NCBI RefSeq assembly: GCF_950023065.1
Contig: NC_088680.1
Coordinates: forward strand, 30,492,559-30,556,558
DNA from: Planococcus citri
Taxonomy: Eukaryota; Arthropoda; Insecta; Hemiptera; Pseudococcidae
Direction: 5' to 3'
Length of the DNA stretch: 64,000 nucleotides
In this document: positions 33,544-45,399 of the stretch, one piece after another
Layout: each line of letters opens with the position of its first letter
How positions within the stretch are numbered: the first letter of the stretch is position 1
Made by a program: the position numbers and the translations under genes
The notes under the pieces: model-generated
What the model saw: the letters and a program-made list of their open reading frames with translations, nothing else
What the model was told of the DNA's origin: nothing
Databases searched by the model: none

Positions 33544-35101
33544 CATGTGGAATGCAGACTTTGATGATATTATGCGTTTGATCCAAGAAATATTTGCTGA
33601 CACCTTTTGCTACGCAGATGATACGATGATCGTGATTGCTGCTAGTACTCCAGACGAACTTTGCTCTCGCACTACCTTTATTACCAATCGAATTATCGAA
33701 TTCCTCAACAAGCGTGGACTTACCTTGAACACCACCAAGACTGAATATATTGTTATAGATTACGCTAAGAAGAAGATTAAAGTCAACTCTCCTATTAAAC
33801 CATTATTCATTGGAAACCAAAAGATTCAACCGTCATCGTCCATCAAGTACCTAAGGGTCATGTTGGATCCCACTAGATGCTGGCAGCCACATATAGATTA
33901 CATAACTGCCAAATCTATGAAATACATGCCTCTTTTACTGAACATTTGTAAAAACATTATCGGCTATTCAAACAAAGCTAGGCGTATTATGTGGTTCGGT
34001 ACAGTTATTGCCACACTCAAATACTGTTCATCCCTGTTCTATCACCGTCTTTATTTACACGATAACCAACTGACTTTGCAAAAAATACGCAGAAAAATGG
34101 CCATTAACATCACAAGACTCTATCAAACCAGCAGTGTCGAAGCCGCTGGGGTCATAGCCGGTATACTACCTCTGCATTTACACATAGCTGAGCGCAGTGT
34201 ATTTTGGCTACTCAAAAATGGCTTGCCTGTGCATAATTTCTGCCATTTCCCTGTAGTGGTGTGGCCCGGAGGTAAAGGCTCTACATTACGTTCTACTCTT
34301 AATACTTGTACGAAGAACTCCTGGCAAAATATCTGGAATAAGGTTGAATGCAGTCAGTGGACTCATCATCTAATTTCAAACGTAACCAAAACCGTTCCTC
34401 TATCGGAAATCGACTTCTACCTGGGACAGGCCCTTAGTGGCCACGGAACGTTTCGTTATCTCCTCCATAAGTTTGGCCGATCAACTCATCCACATTGCGA
34501 ATGTGGTGAACTGGAAAAACCTGAACACGTTTTTCAAACCTGCCCCCTTCACGCTGCAGATCGCCCATACCTTCCGATTAATGTTTTGGATGTAAACCAT
34601 CTAAAATACCTTCGCCAAACTGTAAAGAAAATGTGGAAAGCTGAAAACTCTCGACAAACAGGCCCAACATCTCAAATAAATCGATTATAACATTCAACTT
34701 ATTATCTACATACATCATGTCATTAATCTGCTACTAGAATATATTACTGAGAAATCGAATTTATCATCCTATCTTGATTTGTTTATATTGTTCTTATTCT
34801 CTTTATTCTACCCACGCTATAATTGTTGTATAAATTGTTACCTGTTCACTTTATTTTTATTTTATTTTTCTCAACGTTTTCAATGTTCGCATAAATATGT
34901 TTCTACATTGTCAAATTTATAAGGTTTTCCACTCGGGGTTCTCCTTGCATTTATATGTATTTATCATCACATTTTGTATTTTCAATAATATGTTAAGCTG
35001 TCTAGTTGCTATAAACCCCCCACGGCCCACGGTAAAGTGATTGTTCAGCAAATATTGAATAATATAACATTTTTGAAGGGGAAAAAAAAAAAAAAAAAAA
35101 G
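33544..35101 (+). mobile_element. 5'-truncated LINE with 16-bp target duplication
   Basis: Insertion bounded by GGGTTTGTTGAATAAC at 33528-33543 and 35102-35117. It contains the 3' part of a reverse transcriptase ORF, a ~390-bp 3' UTR and an A-rich tail just before the downstream duplication. The 5' junction falls inside the reverse transcriptase domain, the usual mark of incomplete target-primed reverse transcription. The clean duplication and open ORF indicate a fairly recent insertion. Confidence 0.9.
33545..34690 (+). CDS. LINE reverse transcriptase, C-terminal 381 aa
   Basis: A single open frame from the insertion junction to TAA. The YADD catalytic box is at residues 23-26 (CYADDTMIVI), followed by a thumb-like region (LNTTKTEYIVI, then IKYLRVMLD) and a C-terminal cysteine-histidine motif CECGELEKPEHVFQTCP. 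There is no RNase H domain. The order fits R1/Jockey-type non-LTR elements. Fingers and the first palm motifs, and the endonuclease, are missing, so the protein cannot be active. The ATG at the very start coincides with the insertion junction and is unlikely to be a natural start. Confidence 0.9.
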   Translation: MWNADFDDIMRLIQEIFADTFCYADDTMIVIAASTPDELCSRTTFITNRIIEFLNKRGLTLNTTKTEYIVIDYAKKKIKVNSPIKPLFIGNQKIQPSSSIKYLRVMLDPTRCWQPHIDYITAKSMKYMPLLLNICKNIIGYSNKARRIMWFGTVIATLKYCSSLFYHRLYLHDNQLTLQKIRRKMAINITRLYQTSSVEAAGVIAGILPLHLHIAERSVFWLLKNGLPVHNFCHFPVVVWPGGKGSTLRSTLNTCTKNSWQNIWNKVECSQWTHHLISNVTKTVPLSEIDFYLGQALSGHGTFRYLLHKFGRSTHPHCECGELEKPEHVFQTCPLHAADRPYLPINVLDVNHLKYLRQTVKKMWKAENSRQTGPTSQINRL

Positions 35102-35104
35102 GGG

Positions 35105-35720
35105 TTTGTTGAATAACACAAAGTTGTGCAATTTCGCTACTCAACAAAGTTGTATGTTTTTTGAGCAACTGAGTTAGACAAATGTATTGGACAACACAGT
35201 TTCACAATTTTTTTGGAGCAACAAAGTTGCACTATTTTGTTGATCAACAAAGTTGCACTATTTTGTTGATCAACAAAGTTGCACTATTTTAGTGAGCAGC
35301 AAAGTTGCACCAATTTGTTGATCAATAAAGTTGCATCATTTTGTTAATCAACAAAGTTATACATCAATTGATCAACAAAGTTGTGCGATTTTGTTGATCA
35401 ACGAAGTTGTATAATTTGATTGATCAACTGTGTTGCACAATTCTATATTTATCAACGAAGTTGTGTAAAATTTATTGACCAACAAAGTTGTGTGATTTTG
35501 CTGATCAACAAGGTTGTGTATTTGTTAATCAATAAAGTTGTATAAATTTATTGATCAATGAAGTTGAACAATTTAGTTGAGCAGCAAAGCTATATAACTA
35601 CAATCTTGCTGATCAACAAAGGCGTACAATTTTGTTTTGTATCCAAGCTGTACTATTTTGTGGAGTAAAATTGTTGTGTCATCTTCCTGAATAACAAAGT
35701 TGTGAAATTTTAGTCACCTG
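35105..35720. repeat. GTTGATCAACAAAGTTG satellite, ~30-35 bp units
   Basis: About 18 diverged units of the type TTTTGTTGATCAACAAAGTTGCACTA. The LINE inserted into the first unit, so the array once began at 33528. Units include the palindrome GTTGATCAAC. Confidence 0.85.
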
Positions 35721-36140
35721 ATTTGAGGATTTTGTTGTTTAACAGAGTTGTGTGATTCATTATGTTTGTCATCACATAAGTTTGAACGATTTCTGTGAGC
35801 AACTTTTCTGTGCAAGCTCGTGTAAATTTGTTGAAACAATTCGGATAGCACTCAGAAATTTCACTGCAGTGTTGCTTGACAAAAGTTCATATACCTTCGC
35901 AACATTCCTTCCAAACTGTTTCAACCCTTCAACAGTTCCTATACTTACTTATTTCATCAATGTTGATATTGTTGATCAACCATTCCATCAACATTCCTTC
36001 AACTTTGGCGGGAATTCCTTTTCCGTTCATATCCCCCCTCTCCAAATTTCGATCCATTCACCAGCCGAACATTATTCCATCAACATCGCATCAATTTTCA
36101 TTCAACACGGCGGTAATTTCCCTAGCTGACGCAAATTACT
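35720..36140. other. Stretch beyond the satellite
   Basis: Richer in CAACATTCC(A/T) words that echo the satellite's complement. Two overlapping plus-strand ORFs (125 and 108 codons) here have repetitive composition (Ile, Ser, His, Phe) and no domain. I do not call them genes. Confidence 0.4.
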
Positions 36141-36684
36141 TACCCAGTAGGTCTCGATTTTCGCACGATATCGTTGTAAATTATGTAAAACGCGTGCAAT
36201 AAACGTGTAAAAGAGGGTAATCTGGCATCGACAACGCGAATCGGCAGGGTAAAGAGGCTTTGTAAACGCGTCTCAAAAATTACAAGACGCTAAATTACTT
36301 CGCTTACATGATGACTATGAACGCGTGAAGAATTTCATACCAAGTTTTCCCCATTCGTTGGTTGTTCGTTTTGGCTGAGCTGCGCCTTTCTCGTACCCTA
36401 TATCTGTGCACTGCTCACACATACGCGTACTTTCGTTTCATACTCGTACCTCCCGAATAATTAGTAAAATTCGCTCGTTAGTTTAAAATAATTACCACGT
36501 CGGATTAGTTAAACTGAAAACAAGGCGTCGTCGTGTGATTTTTTCACATGTACTGCGTCGATCTTTTCTCAGCTACGACGATGGTGCAACTCTGCTATAC
36601 GAGATATCCTGCGTAGTAGTACGCGAGTACAAAACCCGAGAGATAACTCTTTCGCGTTCTCTTTCTCTCTCTATCTTTATGCTG

Positions 36685-36709
36685 ATGGGTGGAAAATGTA
36701 CAAGCAAGG
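36685..36709 (+). CDS. Possible first coding exon with myristoylation signal
   Basis: ATG GGT ... AAG G followed by GTAGGT: eight codons reading MGGKCTSK plus one base. Gly2, Lys4, Cys5 and a Ser at position 7 fit an N-myristoylated and palmitoylated start, broadly like insect Src64-type kinases (from memory these begin MGNKCCSK). Another in-frame ATG lies 6 nt upstream at 36679. If real, the next exon is beyond the window, implying an intron of more than 27 kb. A 25-nt exon is weak evidence. An alternative frame runs through the splice site to 36967. Confidence 0.25.
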
Positions 36710-37098
36710 GTAGGTAGCGAAAATTACGAGCATTTCGTGTCGAATCAAGCTAAACGAAGACGAGTTGACATATACGAGGTTCGCGGCGCGAAACACGAAA
36801 CACGATTAACGACGACGACAATGACGATGATGAAGGCACAAAACGCAAAACGCACACACATCATATGTATGTGTAGCAAAGCTCGTCGCCGTCGTCGTCG
36901 TGGGCTTGTTAATTTCTCATATACATTTACACACAACGGCGATATTTATACGTTTTGCGAATCGTAGTATTCGGGTCTAGAAAATGAGACAGACACAGAG
37001 AGATGAACGAGAGACTGCAAAAGCAGAAGGGATCGCCCAGCTTAGAATAATTTATTCAACGCGTCGCGGATATCAAGAGGTAATTTTTACATTTCTTG

Positions 37099-37270
37099 TC
37101 ATCCATCTCGGGTACCCGGTAATGCGAGCTTTATGGCGTTACTACTTTGCATAATCTTGACACAACTCCGCGCTCGCGACTTGAACGAGCCAGCGTTGGA
37201 GGATAAATTACGAAATAATTCTCGTGTTTTGTTGATTAAGGACGACGAACGATGCTGTACAAGATTTAAA
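37099..37270 (-). CDS. Possible small exon or leader ORF
   Basis: After a strong acceptor (TTTTTTTTTTCAG at about 37283-37271) the minus strand is open for about 57 codons to TGA, reading RSMYSLNLVQHRSSSLINK, then TRELFRNLSSNAGSFKSRA. Basic and Ser-rich, no family recognised. It may simply reflect low stop density in CpG-rich DNA. Confidence 0.25.
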
Positions 37271-37309
37271 CTGTACATACTACGCTGAAAAAAAAAATCG
37301 CGACTCACC

Positions 37310-40300
37310 CCCCTGAATATATACGGATCACAATTTTTTTAATATTGATTTCTTGTGACATTTATCCAAAGGCTGCTGCTAGTAGAATCTATTTTTTTAT
37401 GTTTGAAAAAAAAAAGAATAGAAATTTGAATCAATACACCGTGTTGTTGTTTTCATTTTCATAGGTATTATACCTACCTAACGCATGAAAAATGAGTCGA
37501 GCCGGTTGAGTGAGAAGTTCGTTGAAAATTGATTTATTGGGTGAAAATACCTAACTACTTACTGTATAATATTGGTCGTATCGATTGATTTTCAGAAATT
37601 TATTCCTCGTTGTTTTTCCATGAACTTGTAATAAAAATACTAACTTGGAAAAGGTATAAGTTGAAAAAAAGGTTGCAAGAAAGTGATTCAAAATCATGTA
37701 TGAAAAAAAATTACTTGCTTAATGCTCACAAAAGAACACTGCCTTAAGCGAGTTGGACCATTCAGTTCTCCGGTTAATGGATTTTTCTCTTTCTTTGTGA
37801 AAGAGCATAGGTATGTATTAAGATCCTTCGTTGGGATTTTGGAATTGACCTATAAAAGTTAGTCCTACTGGTCTAGAGTTCTCTTGAAAAAATTATGTCG
37901 CCAATCATATCTAACCCCTGCAAAATGATGAAATTTACATTTCTGTATAAATTTCTAATTTTAGTAATTTTGATAGTTTTAATTTCACCCGGATTTTTTG
38001 AAACTTATAGGGATGCTGGGTGAGTAGGTACTACATACATATAAAGGGTTATTTTTGAGAATTTTTGAAAATGTTCTTGGACGGATCTTTTTAGTAAAAT
38101 ACGCATTTTCTGAGGTACAATCATAAAATATTTTTCGGCCAAATTTGAGATATTCATTTTGAACTTATCGTAGTCACTCAAAAAAAAATTTAGCGCCTGA
38201 GGTATCCTTGGAGGGATAATATTAATACTCGAAGAGGGGAAATTCTCAAAAAATTACAGTTTTTTTTTAGCTGTGGCCCCTACCCAACGTGTTTTAGAAA
38301 AAATGGACCAGTTCCACGAGGTATACACCTACATATAGATATACATGGGAAATTTTTGTCCTAGGTCATTGACGTCAAAATTCAATACCATTTTTAGGAT
38401 CTACTGAGTGATTGAAAATTTGCATAACCTTATCTCATATTTTTGAATAAATTCTAGTTTTGAAAATTTTTTATTCTCAGGTACATATTTCGTATTGATA
38501 ATGTTACAGCGTGGAAAAAATTATAATGTCTGAAACTGAAGACATATTTTGGTAGCGCAACAGTGCCTATTTTTTGGTCATTAATGTCAATTCAAACAAA
38601 TGAAGAAAATAACTTTTGGTTTTTTGAAATTGTCAATGCTTATTTACCCAAAAATGGGCACCGTCGAATTTCAAAATGTTTCCTCAGTTTCAGAAATGAT
38701 ACTTTACGATGTTTTGGCTGAATAAATGTGAAAAATTTGAGATGAAATAATTTTCAAAAATACGAATTTAGGAACCCAAAAAATAAGCAATTTGCACATT
38801 TCCAACCGCTCAGTGGAACCTCAAATAAGGTCTTTGATTTTGACGACAATGGCTTAGGTCGACGCGGAATTTCAAATGCTATTTTTTGGAACTGAGCTAG
38901 TTAATATTTGAAGTGAAAAAACACGATTTTTTTGAAAATGCCTACTCTTTTAGGACTAATATCTGTCCTCCAGGGTCACCTCCGGAGTTGACATTTTTTC
39001 TGATTGTCTTTCACCGCAAAATGATGGTCTCCGCTGAATTTGCTCAACATCTTTCGACATCTTTGCAAAATTGATGGCTCTATTTAGACGGACTGTCCAT
39101 AGCAAAACTGTTCGGAAAACGTCGTTTTAACATCAATGTCTACAATTCGTCAAGAATTCTACCATTAACTCAAATTTTCCAATCCTAAAATTGTTCAAAT
39201 TAGCTCTTTTTGGCGAGATGTTAAAAATTGAGTTGAAAAATAGTTTTCTGAGTATTTTTTCGATGGCATTATGCATGTTCATTTTGTTGCTGAGCATAGA
39301 CCTTCCAAAATGCACAAAAATTATCCCTCCTCCCTCTAAAAAAAACAATTTTGATCGATTTTATTCATGTTTTATTTCTCTATTTTAATTAAAATATTTC
39401 TATTTGAAAATTGATCATAATAGCTTATATTTTTGATGAGATGTTGAAATTAATCTATATGATCTCATATCCTCATCATTTTTCCCGCGATTTTTTCTCA
39501 GCTTTAGATATAAGCTTATGTGATTTGCAATCATCTGAGTACAATTCATCAGTCGATGTGGAAACATTTACTTACCAAGTTTCACCATGAAATTTTCCCA
39601 GCTAAGTTCTTAGTGGTGGTAATGTAGATCTCCTAAATTGTTTTTCTGGGACAGATATTGTGAACGGTCAGTTGAATTCGTTTCTAGTTTGATGCATGAA
39701 ATTTTGAATAACGCTCTAAAATATCTGGCGAGTTATTCTGGCTCAACATCCAAGTGGCTCATGGCCAATAACGCCTGTTCAAGTTTTGTAATACGTATTC
39801 TGAACAATGTAATATGGCACACTTTGTGGATGAAGGGTATCTTTCAGATTTCTGTGTGGAAACCTTTGGCAATTTATTCTTTGTACTGCCTACGTTTAAT
39901 ATAGCATTATATGTAGCTGCTTGAAAATCGAGTGTTTTTTTCCACCGAGAACTAAATTCAAACTAAAATTAGGAAACCTGGGCGCGAATCGATTTCCTCG
40001 TACAATAATAATTCTTCGACGCATTCATTTGCAATAAATGAACTCCGAGTTCTACAAACACACCACTAAGGAAGAGGTAAAAATAAGATAGGTAGCAGTA
40101 TACTACACAAGATATACTTCACTCTCTCGAAGTAAATTGTGCACCGCACAGTCTTGCTTATAGTGCTGTTTGCTGCAGTAATTGGTCACGCGGTTACACG
40201 TCGAGAAAATGGAAAATACATCGATGCTGTATAACCGAGAAACGCGATGTTACACGGAGCGAGATGCAGATGGGGAGAGATATCATTAAAACGAAAATAA

Positions 40301-41560
40301 GGTATTTCATTTCAGCAGCTTGGAGCTGTGGAAAGGCTCCAGGAGTCGTATACTAATTACCCAAGTTGCTACCTGGTAATAGGTAATAGTTGATATCTTA
40401 TTAAATATGAAACAGCCGCAGTAGACTATATAAGAAGCTATGGGGTGGTATTGTATAACTCTTGTTTGTTGCTGCTGATTCTGGTGCTGATGGAGCCAAA
40501 GAGGAATATATCGTTTGGTGTAGGTAAACGCATACTGTAAATTAATTTCATAAACGTGTGGAGATCAGAGGATATACTTACTTACATGGAGTGGTATACA
40601 GGGTGTCCTGTTTCTTAGAAGTGTTTTGTGTCTATGATTTTAGCGTATAGCAGATAGCGAGACTAATTTTGCGTATTTGTTTCACTTCTGAATTGACAGA
40701 GCTGAGTTGTGAGATTTTTTTGCAAATTCATTCAATCACACAGATCATCTAATTCTGATCTCAGAGAAACTACATTCGATTCAGTCACTAAAACGGCAAA
40801 CTTGTTGCTGCCACTCAGACAGAATACTTACACTAATGATGGTTTGACTCATAAAATAAGGGCAAACATTTCGAAAATGAGTGTAGAATCACAATTCATA
40901 GCTATAATAAAACAACAATGGTAAAATGAACACATTTGGCTCGCAAAATAAGGATAAAAATCATGAAAATGAGTATAGAATTACAGCTAGTAAAACAGCA
41001 TCGGTAAAATGAACCGGTTTGGCTCATACAATAATGATAAATCTTACAAAAATGGGTCAACATTAATAGTTGGTAAACCAATATAATAGTAAAATGAATA
41101 GGTTTTGTCTGATGAAACAATATTTTGTCTATGTTGATATTAGTCTCTGAAATTATCCAAAATTAATTAAAAATTGAACTCTAAATCAGTCTAGGATTTG
41201 ACATTAGTACTCTAGATAGCAAATGTTGGGGAACCCAAAAAAACATCAACTGATACATCAATTCAATAAACATTTTCATTTACTTACTGAAATGTATCCC
41301 AAATTCTATAATTCTTGTAATTTCACTGTTCATTTGCAGTAGTCTTTATTCTTCTGTTTAACGTTACTAGGGGATCTTTTTTGATGACGTCCAAACTTGC
41401 AAAATCCAGGTACACCAAAAGTTCATCTTCTCTCCGTGAATTTCGGCGATGACGTGCGCTTCAAGGTCCGCGGTAGATCAAAAACTATGGTTTTGATATG
41501 TACATAGGTACATGTGTTCTCGGAGCACGTGAACTTATTGTACATACACATGTATGCAAT
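37310..41560. other. Gene-poor stretch, no supported gene
   Basis: AT-rich DNA. Short ORFs (60-90 codons) lack domains or splice context. The 40.0-40.6 kb part is richer in CpG. ACAGGGTGTCC at 40599 resembles ends of common insect MITEs, but no partner end was defined. Confidence 0.4.
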
Positions 41561-41724
41561 GGAATGAAAAAAAAGTGTGTAAATTATGAAAAAACAGCAA
41601 ATAAAAATAGAAATAATCAGATACTTTAAAAACATGATACATACTTATAGAACTTACTAAGTAATATATTTCAGCGAAGAAAATGAATCAACACGCAGAA
41701 AAAGGGCAATCGTTATATCCCATC

Positions 41725-42357
41725 GTAACCGAGATCCAGAGAACTTGGAAAGGGCGTCTGGTGAAAAATGAATAAATGAAAAAAATGTGAATCTAATGTT
41801 GCCAAGAGAGTTTTTTTCCATAAATCACAAAATCGCACCGGAAATCCAAAAACAACATTTTTTGTATCCTCATCTTCTCAAGTAATTAATCTGGTGATTT
41901 GTGAGGCCAATACATTGCTGTTGTTTGAACGAGATTTTGGGACAGCACGTGGAATCGATTGCTGAGTAAGAAATCAGGCTTAAAATCCAATTTAGCGATG
42001 AAAAAAATAGAAAAGGGATGATTTCCATTTTCACCCGATGAATATTTTTTCCTGGCTAAAATTTAGATTAGATTTCATGTCTGATTTCCAACTCAGTAAT
42101 TGACTCTGTGTATGTCGTCTGAAAATTTCATTCAAACAACAGCAAAGTGCTTACCTCAGAAATCACACCAGATAAATTACTATTTTTTTGTGCATTTTCA
42201 TTTCTAAAAAAATGTATTAGGTATTAAAAGTGTTATTTTAGGACTTCCAGTGTAATTTCGCAATTTATGGGAAAAAGCTCTCTTGACGACATAGCTTCAA
42301 ACTTCATTTATTTGTTTTTCACCAGACGCCTATTCCGTGTTCTTTGGATATTGGTAA
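41725..42357. mobile_element. Foldback element, copy 1
   Basis: About 105-bp inverted termini: AGAACTTGGAAAGGGCGTCT and GCCAAGAGAGTTTTTTTCCA on the left answer AGGCGTCTGGTGAAAAA and GTCAAGAGAGCTTTTTCCC (complement of the right). A second inner inverted block surrounds TTTCACCCGATGAATATTTT. A diverged direct copy lies at 59759-60358. Similarity also extends left to about 41560. Confidence 0.7.
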
Positions 42358-43007
42358 CTTAAGGAAATACGGATTGCTCTTTTTTTTAAATACTTTCATC
42401 GCGATCTTTATGGATTAATTTTGGGTTAGAGTTTTTGACAAAGTTAAAAGTTAACTATGCTGTATGTTCGAGAAGTTTTTGTTCCTTGACATTAGTTACG
42501 AAGCACTCATTCATGTAGCAAGAGTTTAGAAAACCGCCCTTCAAATGTAAATTAATGCCTAAAAATATTGGCTCCTACGAGTATAATGTTCGATATAAAA
42601 ATTTACCTTACCTATTCTACGAGTAGTTTAGAAATGTATAATCTAAACTGAAGTTGTGATAAGCCAAAAACTGTTGGTCCGTCATTCTATCGATGGCATG
42701 TCATCGATTAATAGTAGGTTATGTACCTAAATGAATAATTTACTAAACTTCGTTGAAAGAAAATTCACAATAGAGAGAGATTGAACTATATTGACTTCAA
42801 CCTGTACATTTCTAGCGTACTTATGCATGGGTCATTCTAAAATTTCGACTAAAATTGACATGTTTTCTTTTTCAATTTTTGAACCTCAGAAAAATATCTA
42901 CATTTTTTTCTCCATTAGACAACATCTAACAAATCAGTCAAGTCGGGCTTATTTTGTCCACGATGAAAGACTTGTTAACCATGACAAAAGACAATTTAAA
43001 TAGTAGT
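42358..43007. other. No gene seen
   Basis: AT-rich DNA with TACGAGTA words. The 70-codon ORF at 42791-43003 has no supporting feature. Confidence 0.4.
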
Positions 43008-43123
43008 TTATTCAAGTAGGGAGTAAAAGTGATTTTTGACAAATTTTGAGGTTTATTGCCCGAGCGAAGCGAGGGAAATAATTCAAAATCGTCGAAAATC
43101 ACTCTTACTCCCTGGTTGAATAA
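43008..43123. repeat. Short hairpin MITE with CGAGCGAAGCGAG centre
   Basis: TTATTCAAGTAGGGAGTAAA on the left pairs with the complement of TTACTCCCTGGTTGAATAA on the right; arms of about 45 bp around CCCGAGCGAAGCGAGGG. Confidence 0.65.
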
Positions 43124-44088
43124 TATATTTTTCGTTATGAGGGAGAAAAACGCCAGTATTTGCTTCCAAAAATCAGAAGCGGGAGCAAAAATAGCACTTT
43201 TTATCCCTAAATAACAAAAAAGTTTTTTTTTACTCGGATTTTGCATAATCTGGATTGGGTAGGGGTATGTATTGTCAAAATCCTGTTGTTTTTTTTTTTA
43301 CAAATAGGTGAAATCAGTTTTTGAAATCTGGCAGTTCTCTTTACCGGATTGTAAACAGGTTATAGCCAGATTATTGAAAATCAATAACCTACTGGGGGTA
43401 GTAGATTATGGGAATGAATTTTAGATGTTACTTAATCAGAATTTAACTAACAATCCATCCACCCAGAATTATATTATGGATTCTTGTAAAATCCGTGTAA
43501 AAATGTACTTTAAATTACTTACTCATTTTCATTCCACAATTTATGTATAAGTGTCAGGTATCACATTAGTTTTCGAAATAAATGCTTAAGAATAGGGAAA
43601 CAAAATTAATACCATAAACACTGGTAATTTTTTGGAAAAGTGAAAACGCACTTTCAACTTAGAGCTATACTAATTTAAGGATCAAGTAAACTTTTTTAGT
43701 TTTATAATCAACTTATAAAAATGAAAATAATTCCATAAACATGGTTTTTGGATTGAGAAGACTGACACCTTGTATTATTTTCACGAACGTTGGGAAATAC
43801 GTAGATATAACCATTTTCATGTTTAGTTCTCTTGGGGTGCATAGCATACAGTCGATTAGATACATTTTTTAGTGTGACAAATCCAAGATCTGACCAATAT
43901 ATCCCTTTAATTTTTCTTGATTGTTCAATGGAAATTCAGCAATTACCTAATCACCTACAGCTATACTTAATTGAATCTTTCATATCCCAACTCCAAGTGT
44001 TTTGACAAATTATTGGTGATTTCTGAAAAGTGCGTCTGTGTTGATGTTGAATTTACTAGCCACGCAAATGCCATCTTTACTGACATCA
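43124..44088. other. No gene seen
   Basis: AT-rich DNA. The overlapping plus-strand ORFs starting at 43971 and 44038 run antisense through the LINE fragment and are rejected. Confidence 0.4.
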
Positions 44089-44274
44089 TCATCTACCCCC
44101 ATCGGTCTGAATACATGTTACCCCCTTATTTTCATCCGCTTCAATCTTTTCAACGTGGTTCCAGTATTTTTTCGGGTTACTACCAAACTTGTCGAGGATT
44201 TCAGAATGATACACTCTGTGCTTCGCCCTACTCTGTTGAACCAGTGCATAATTTGGATACCGGTTTGTATGGCT
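44089..44274 (-). pseudogene. LINE ORF2 fragment (linker between endonuclease and RT)
   Basis: Minus-strand open frame reads SRAKHRVYHSEILDKFGSNP then KKYWNHVEKIEADENKGVT, the sequence type preceding the reverse transcriptase domain of Jockey-like elements (NPKKFW-type box). A further stretch, KDGICVASKFNINTD, follows after a frame break. Both ends are lost. Confidence 0.55.
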
Positions 44275-44314
44275 CTATGAGGTCCTGTCTATTGGGAAAC
44301 TTCTTAATGAGTTT

Positions 44315-45260
44315 ATGTGTCTAGTGAGTGGATGTCAAAACTTCAGATTTGGATATAACCGGGAACGATTTGAAAAAAACGTTATGTGGACAAGTTGCCT
44401 ACCTTTAAAATTTAAGAGGCAACCGAGCTTTGAAAAAATTGCGAAAAACGTATTTTTGACCTTGAGAATGAATAGTACTTTGGAAAATAAACAAATTCTA
44501 TCACTATGAATTTTTTCCCAACTTAAAAATTGAAGAGGCTAGAAACATTTTGAAAGATAAAATTGAGAAAAATTGTGTTTTTGACCTTGGGAATGGGTAC
44601 AGGGTGCCCAGAAATATCGAGCACCCCTAAGAAAGTTTTTCATTAAAAATATAGGTTGGCAACGTGAAATAGATGCATATGATTGGTGGAATGTTATCTC
44701 TCCAGTCCAACAACCAATCATGTGCTATCATTATTATCATTCACTGTGACCAACCAAAGTATTTTGGTAGAAAACTTTTTTAGGGGTGCTCGATATTTCT
44801 GGGCACCCTGTAGTAGTACCATGGAAAATAAACAAATTTTGTCGTTATGAATGTTTGCCCAACTTTGAAATTGAAGGGGTCAGAAATATTTTAAAAGAAC
44901 CAAATATTTCTGGCCTCACCAATCTAAAATTTAGGCAAAAATTTATAAAGACAAAATTTGTTCATTTTCCAAGGTACTACCCATTCCCAAGGTCATAAAC
45001 ACGTTTTTCTCAATTTTTTCTTTCAAAATGTTTCTAGCCTCTTCAATTTCCAAGTTGGACAAAAATTCATAATGGCAAAATTTATCTATTCTCCAAAGTA
45101 CTACCCATTCCCAAAGTCAAAAAAGTGTTTTTCGCATTTGTTTTCAAAGCTCAGTTGCCCCTTGAATTTTAAAGATAGGCAACTTGTCCGCATAACGTTT
45201 TTTTTAAAAGTCTTTCGCAGCCATATCCAAATCTGAAGTTTTGAAACCCACTCACCAGAC
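44315..45260. mobile_element. Large inverted-repeat element
   Basis: 44315-44600 is repeated in inverse at about 44980-45260 (AACTTCAGATTTGGATATAA against TTATATCCAAATCTGAAGTT-like complement; CCTTGGGAATGGGTA against TACCCATTCCCAAGG). A smaller MITE lies in the middle. No protein-coding content. Confidence 0.65.
44600..44810. mobile_element. 211-bp TA-flanked MITE
   Basis: CAGGGTGCCCAGAAATATCG at the left and its near-perfect complement ending 44810 form inverted repeats of about 40 bp, flanked by TA at 44598-44599 and 44811-44812. Nested inside the larger inverted-repeat element. Confidence 0.8.
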
Positions 45261-45399
45261 ACCTTTTTGAACAGCCTAAAATGTTTGTACCGGTTGGAAT
45301 ATACGTTCCTTGTGAGTGTGTGAGATGTTGCATATATTCCAATTGGAAGGCATTCTCTGTATATTGTGACACCCTGTATGCTATTCTAAATCATACAGC

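Larger units (their letters stand above)
36140..37310. promoter_or_regulatory. CpG-rich promoter-like region
   Basis: Marked local rise in CpG (CGCGTGCAATAAACGTG, GTCGTCGTGTG, CGTCGCCGTCGTCGTCG) in an otherwise AT-rich area, with long CT tracts near 36660. Such stretches often hold promoters and 5' UTRs. Long open frames on both strands (for example 36689-36967 plus, 37099-37270 minus) follow from low stop density and are not firmly coding. No TATA box is assigned. Confidence 0.4.

Noticed and set aside
36689..36967. 92-codon plus-strand ORF with an Arg run
   Set aside because: CpG-rich simple repeats (CGTCGTCGT) give it low stop density; it starts at GTG and overlaps the candidate first exon.
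43971..44324. 117-codon plus-strand ORF
   Set aside because: Antisense to a LINE fragment readable on the minus strand.
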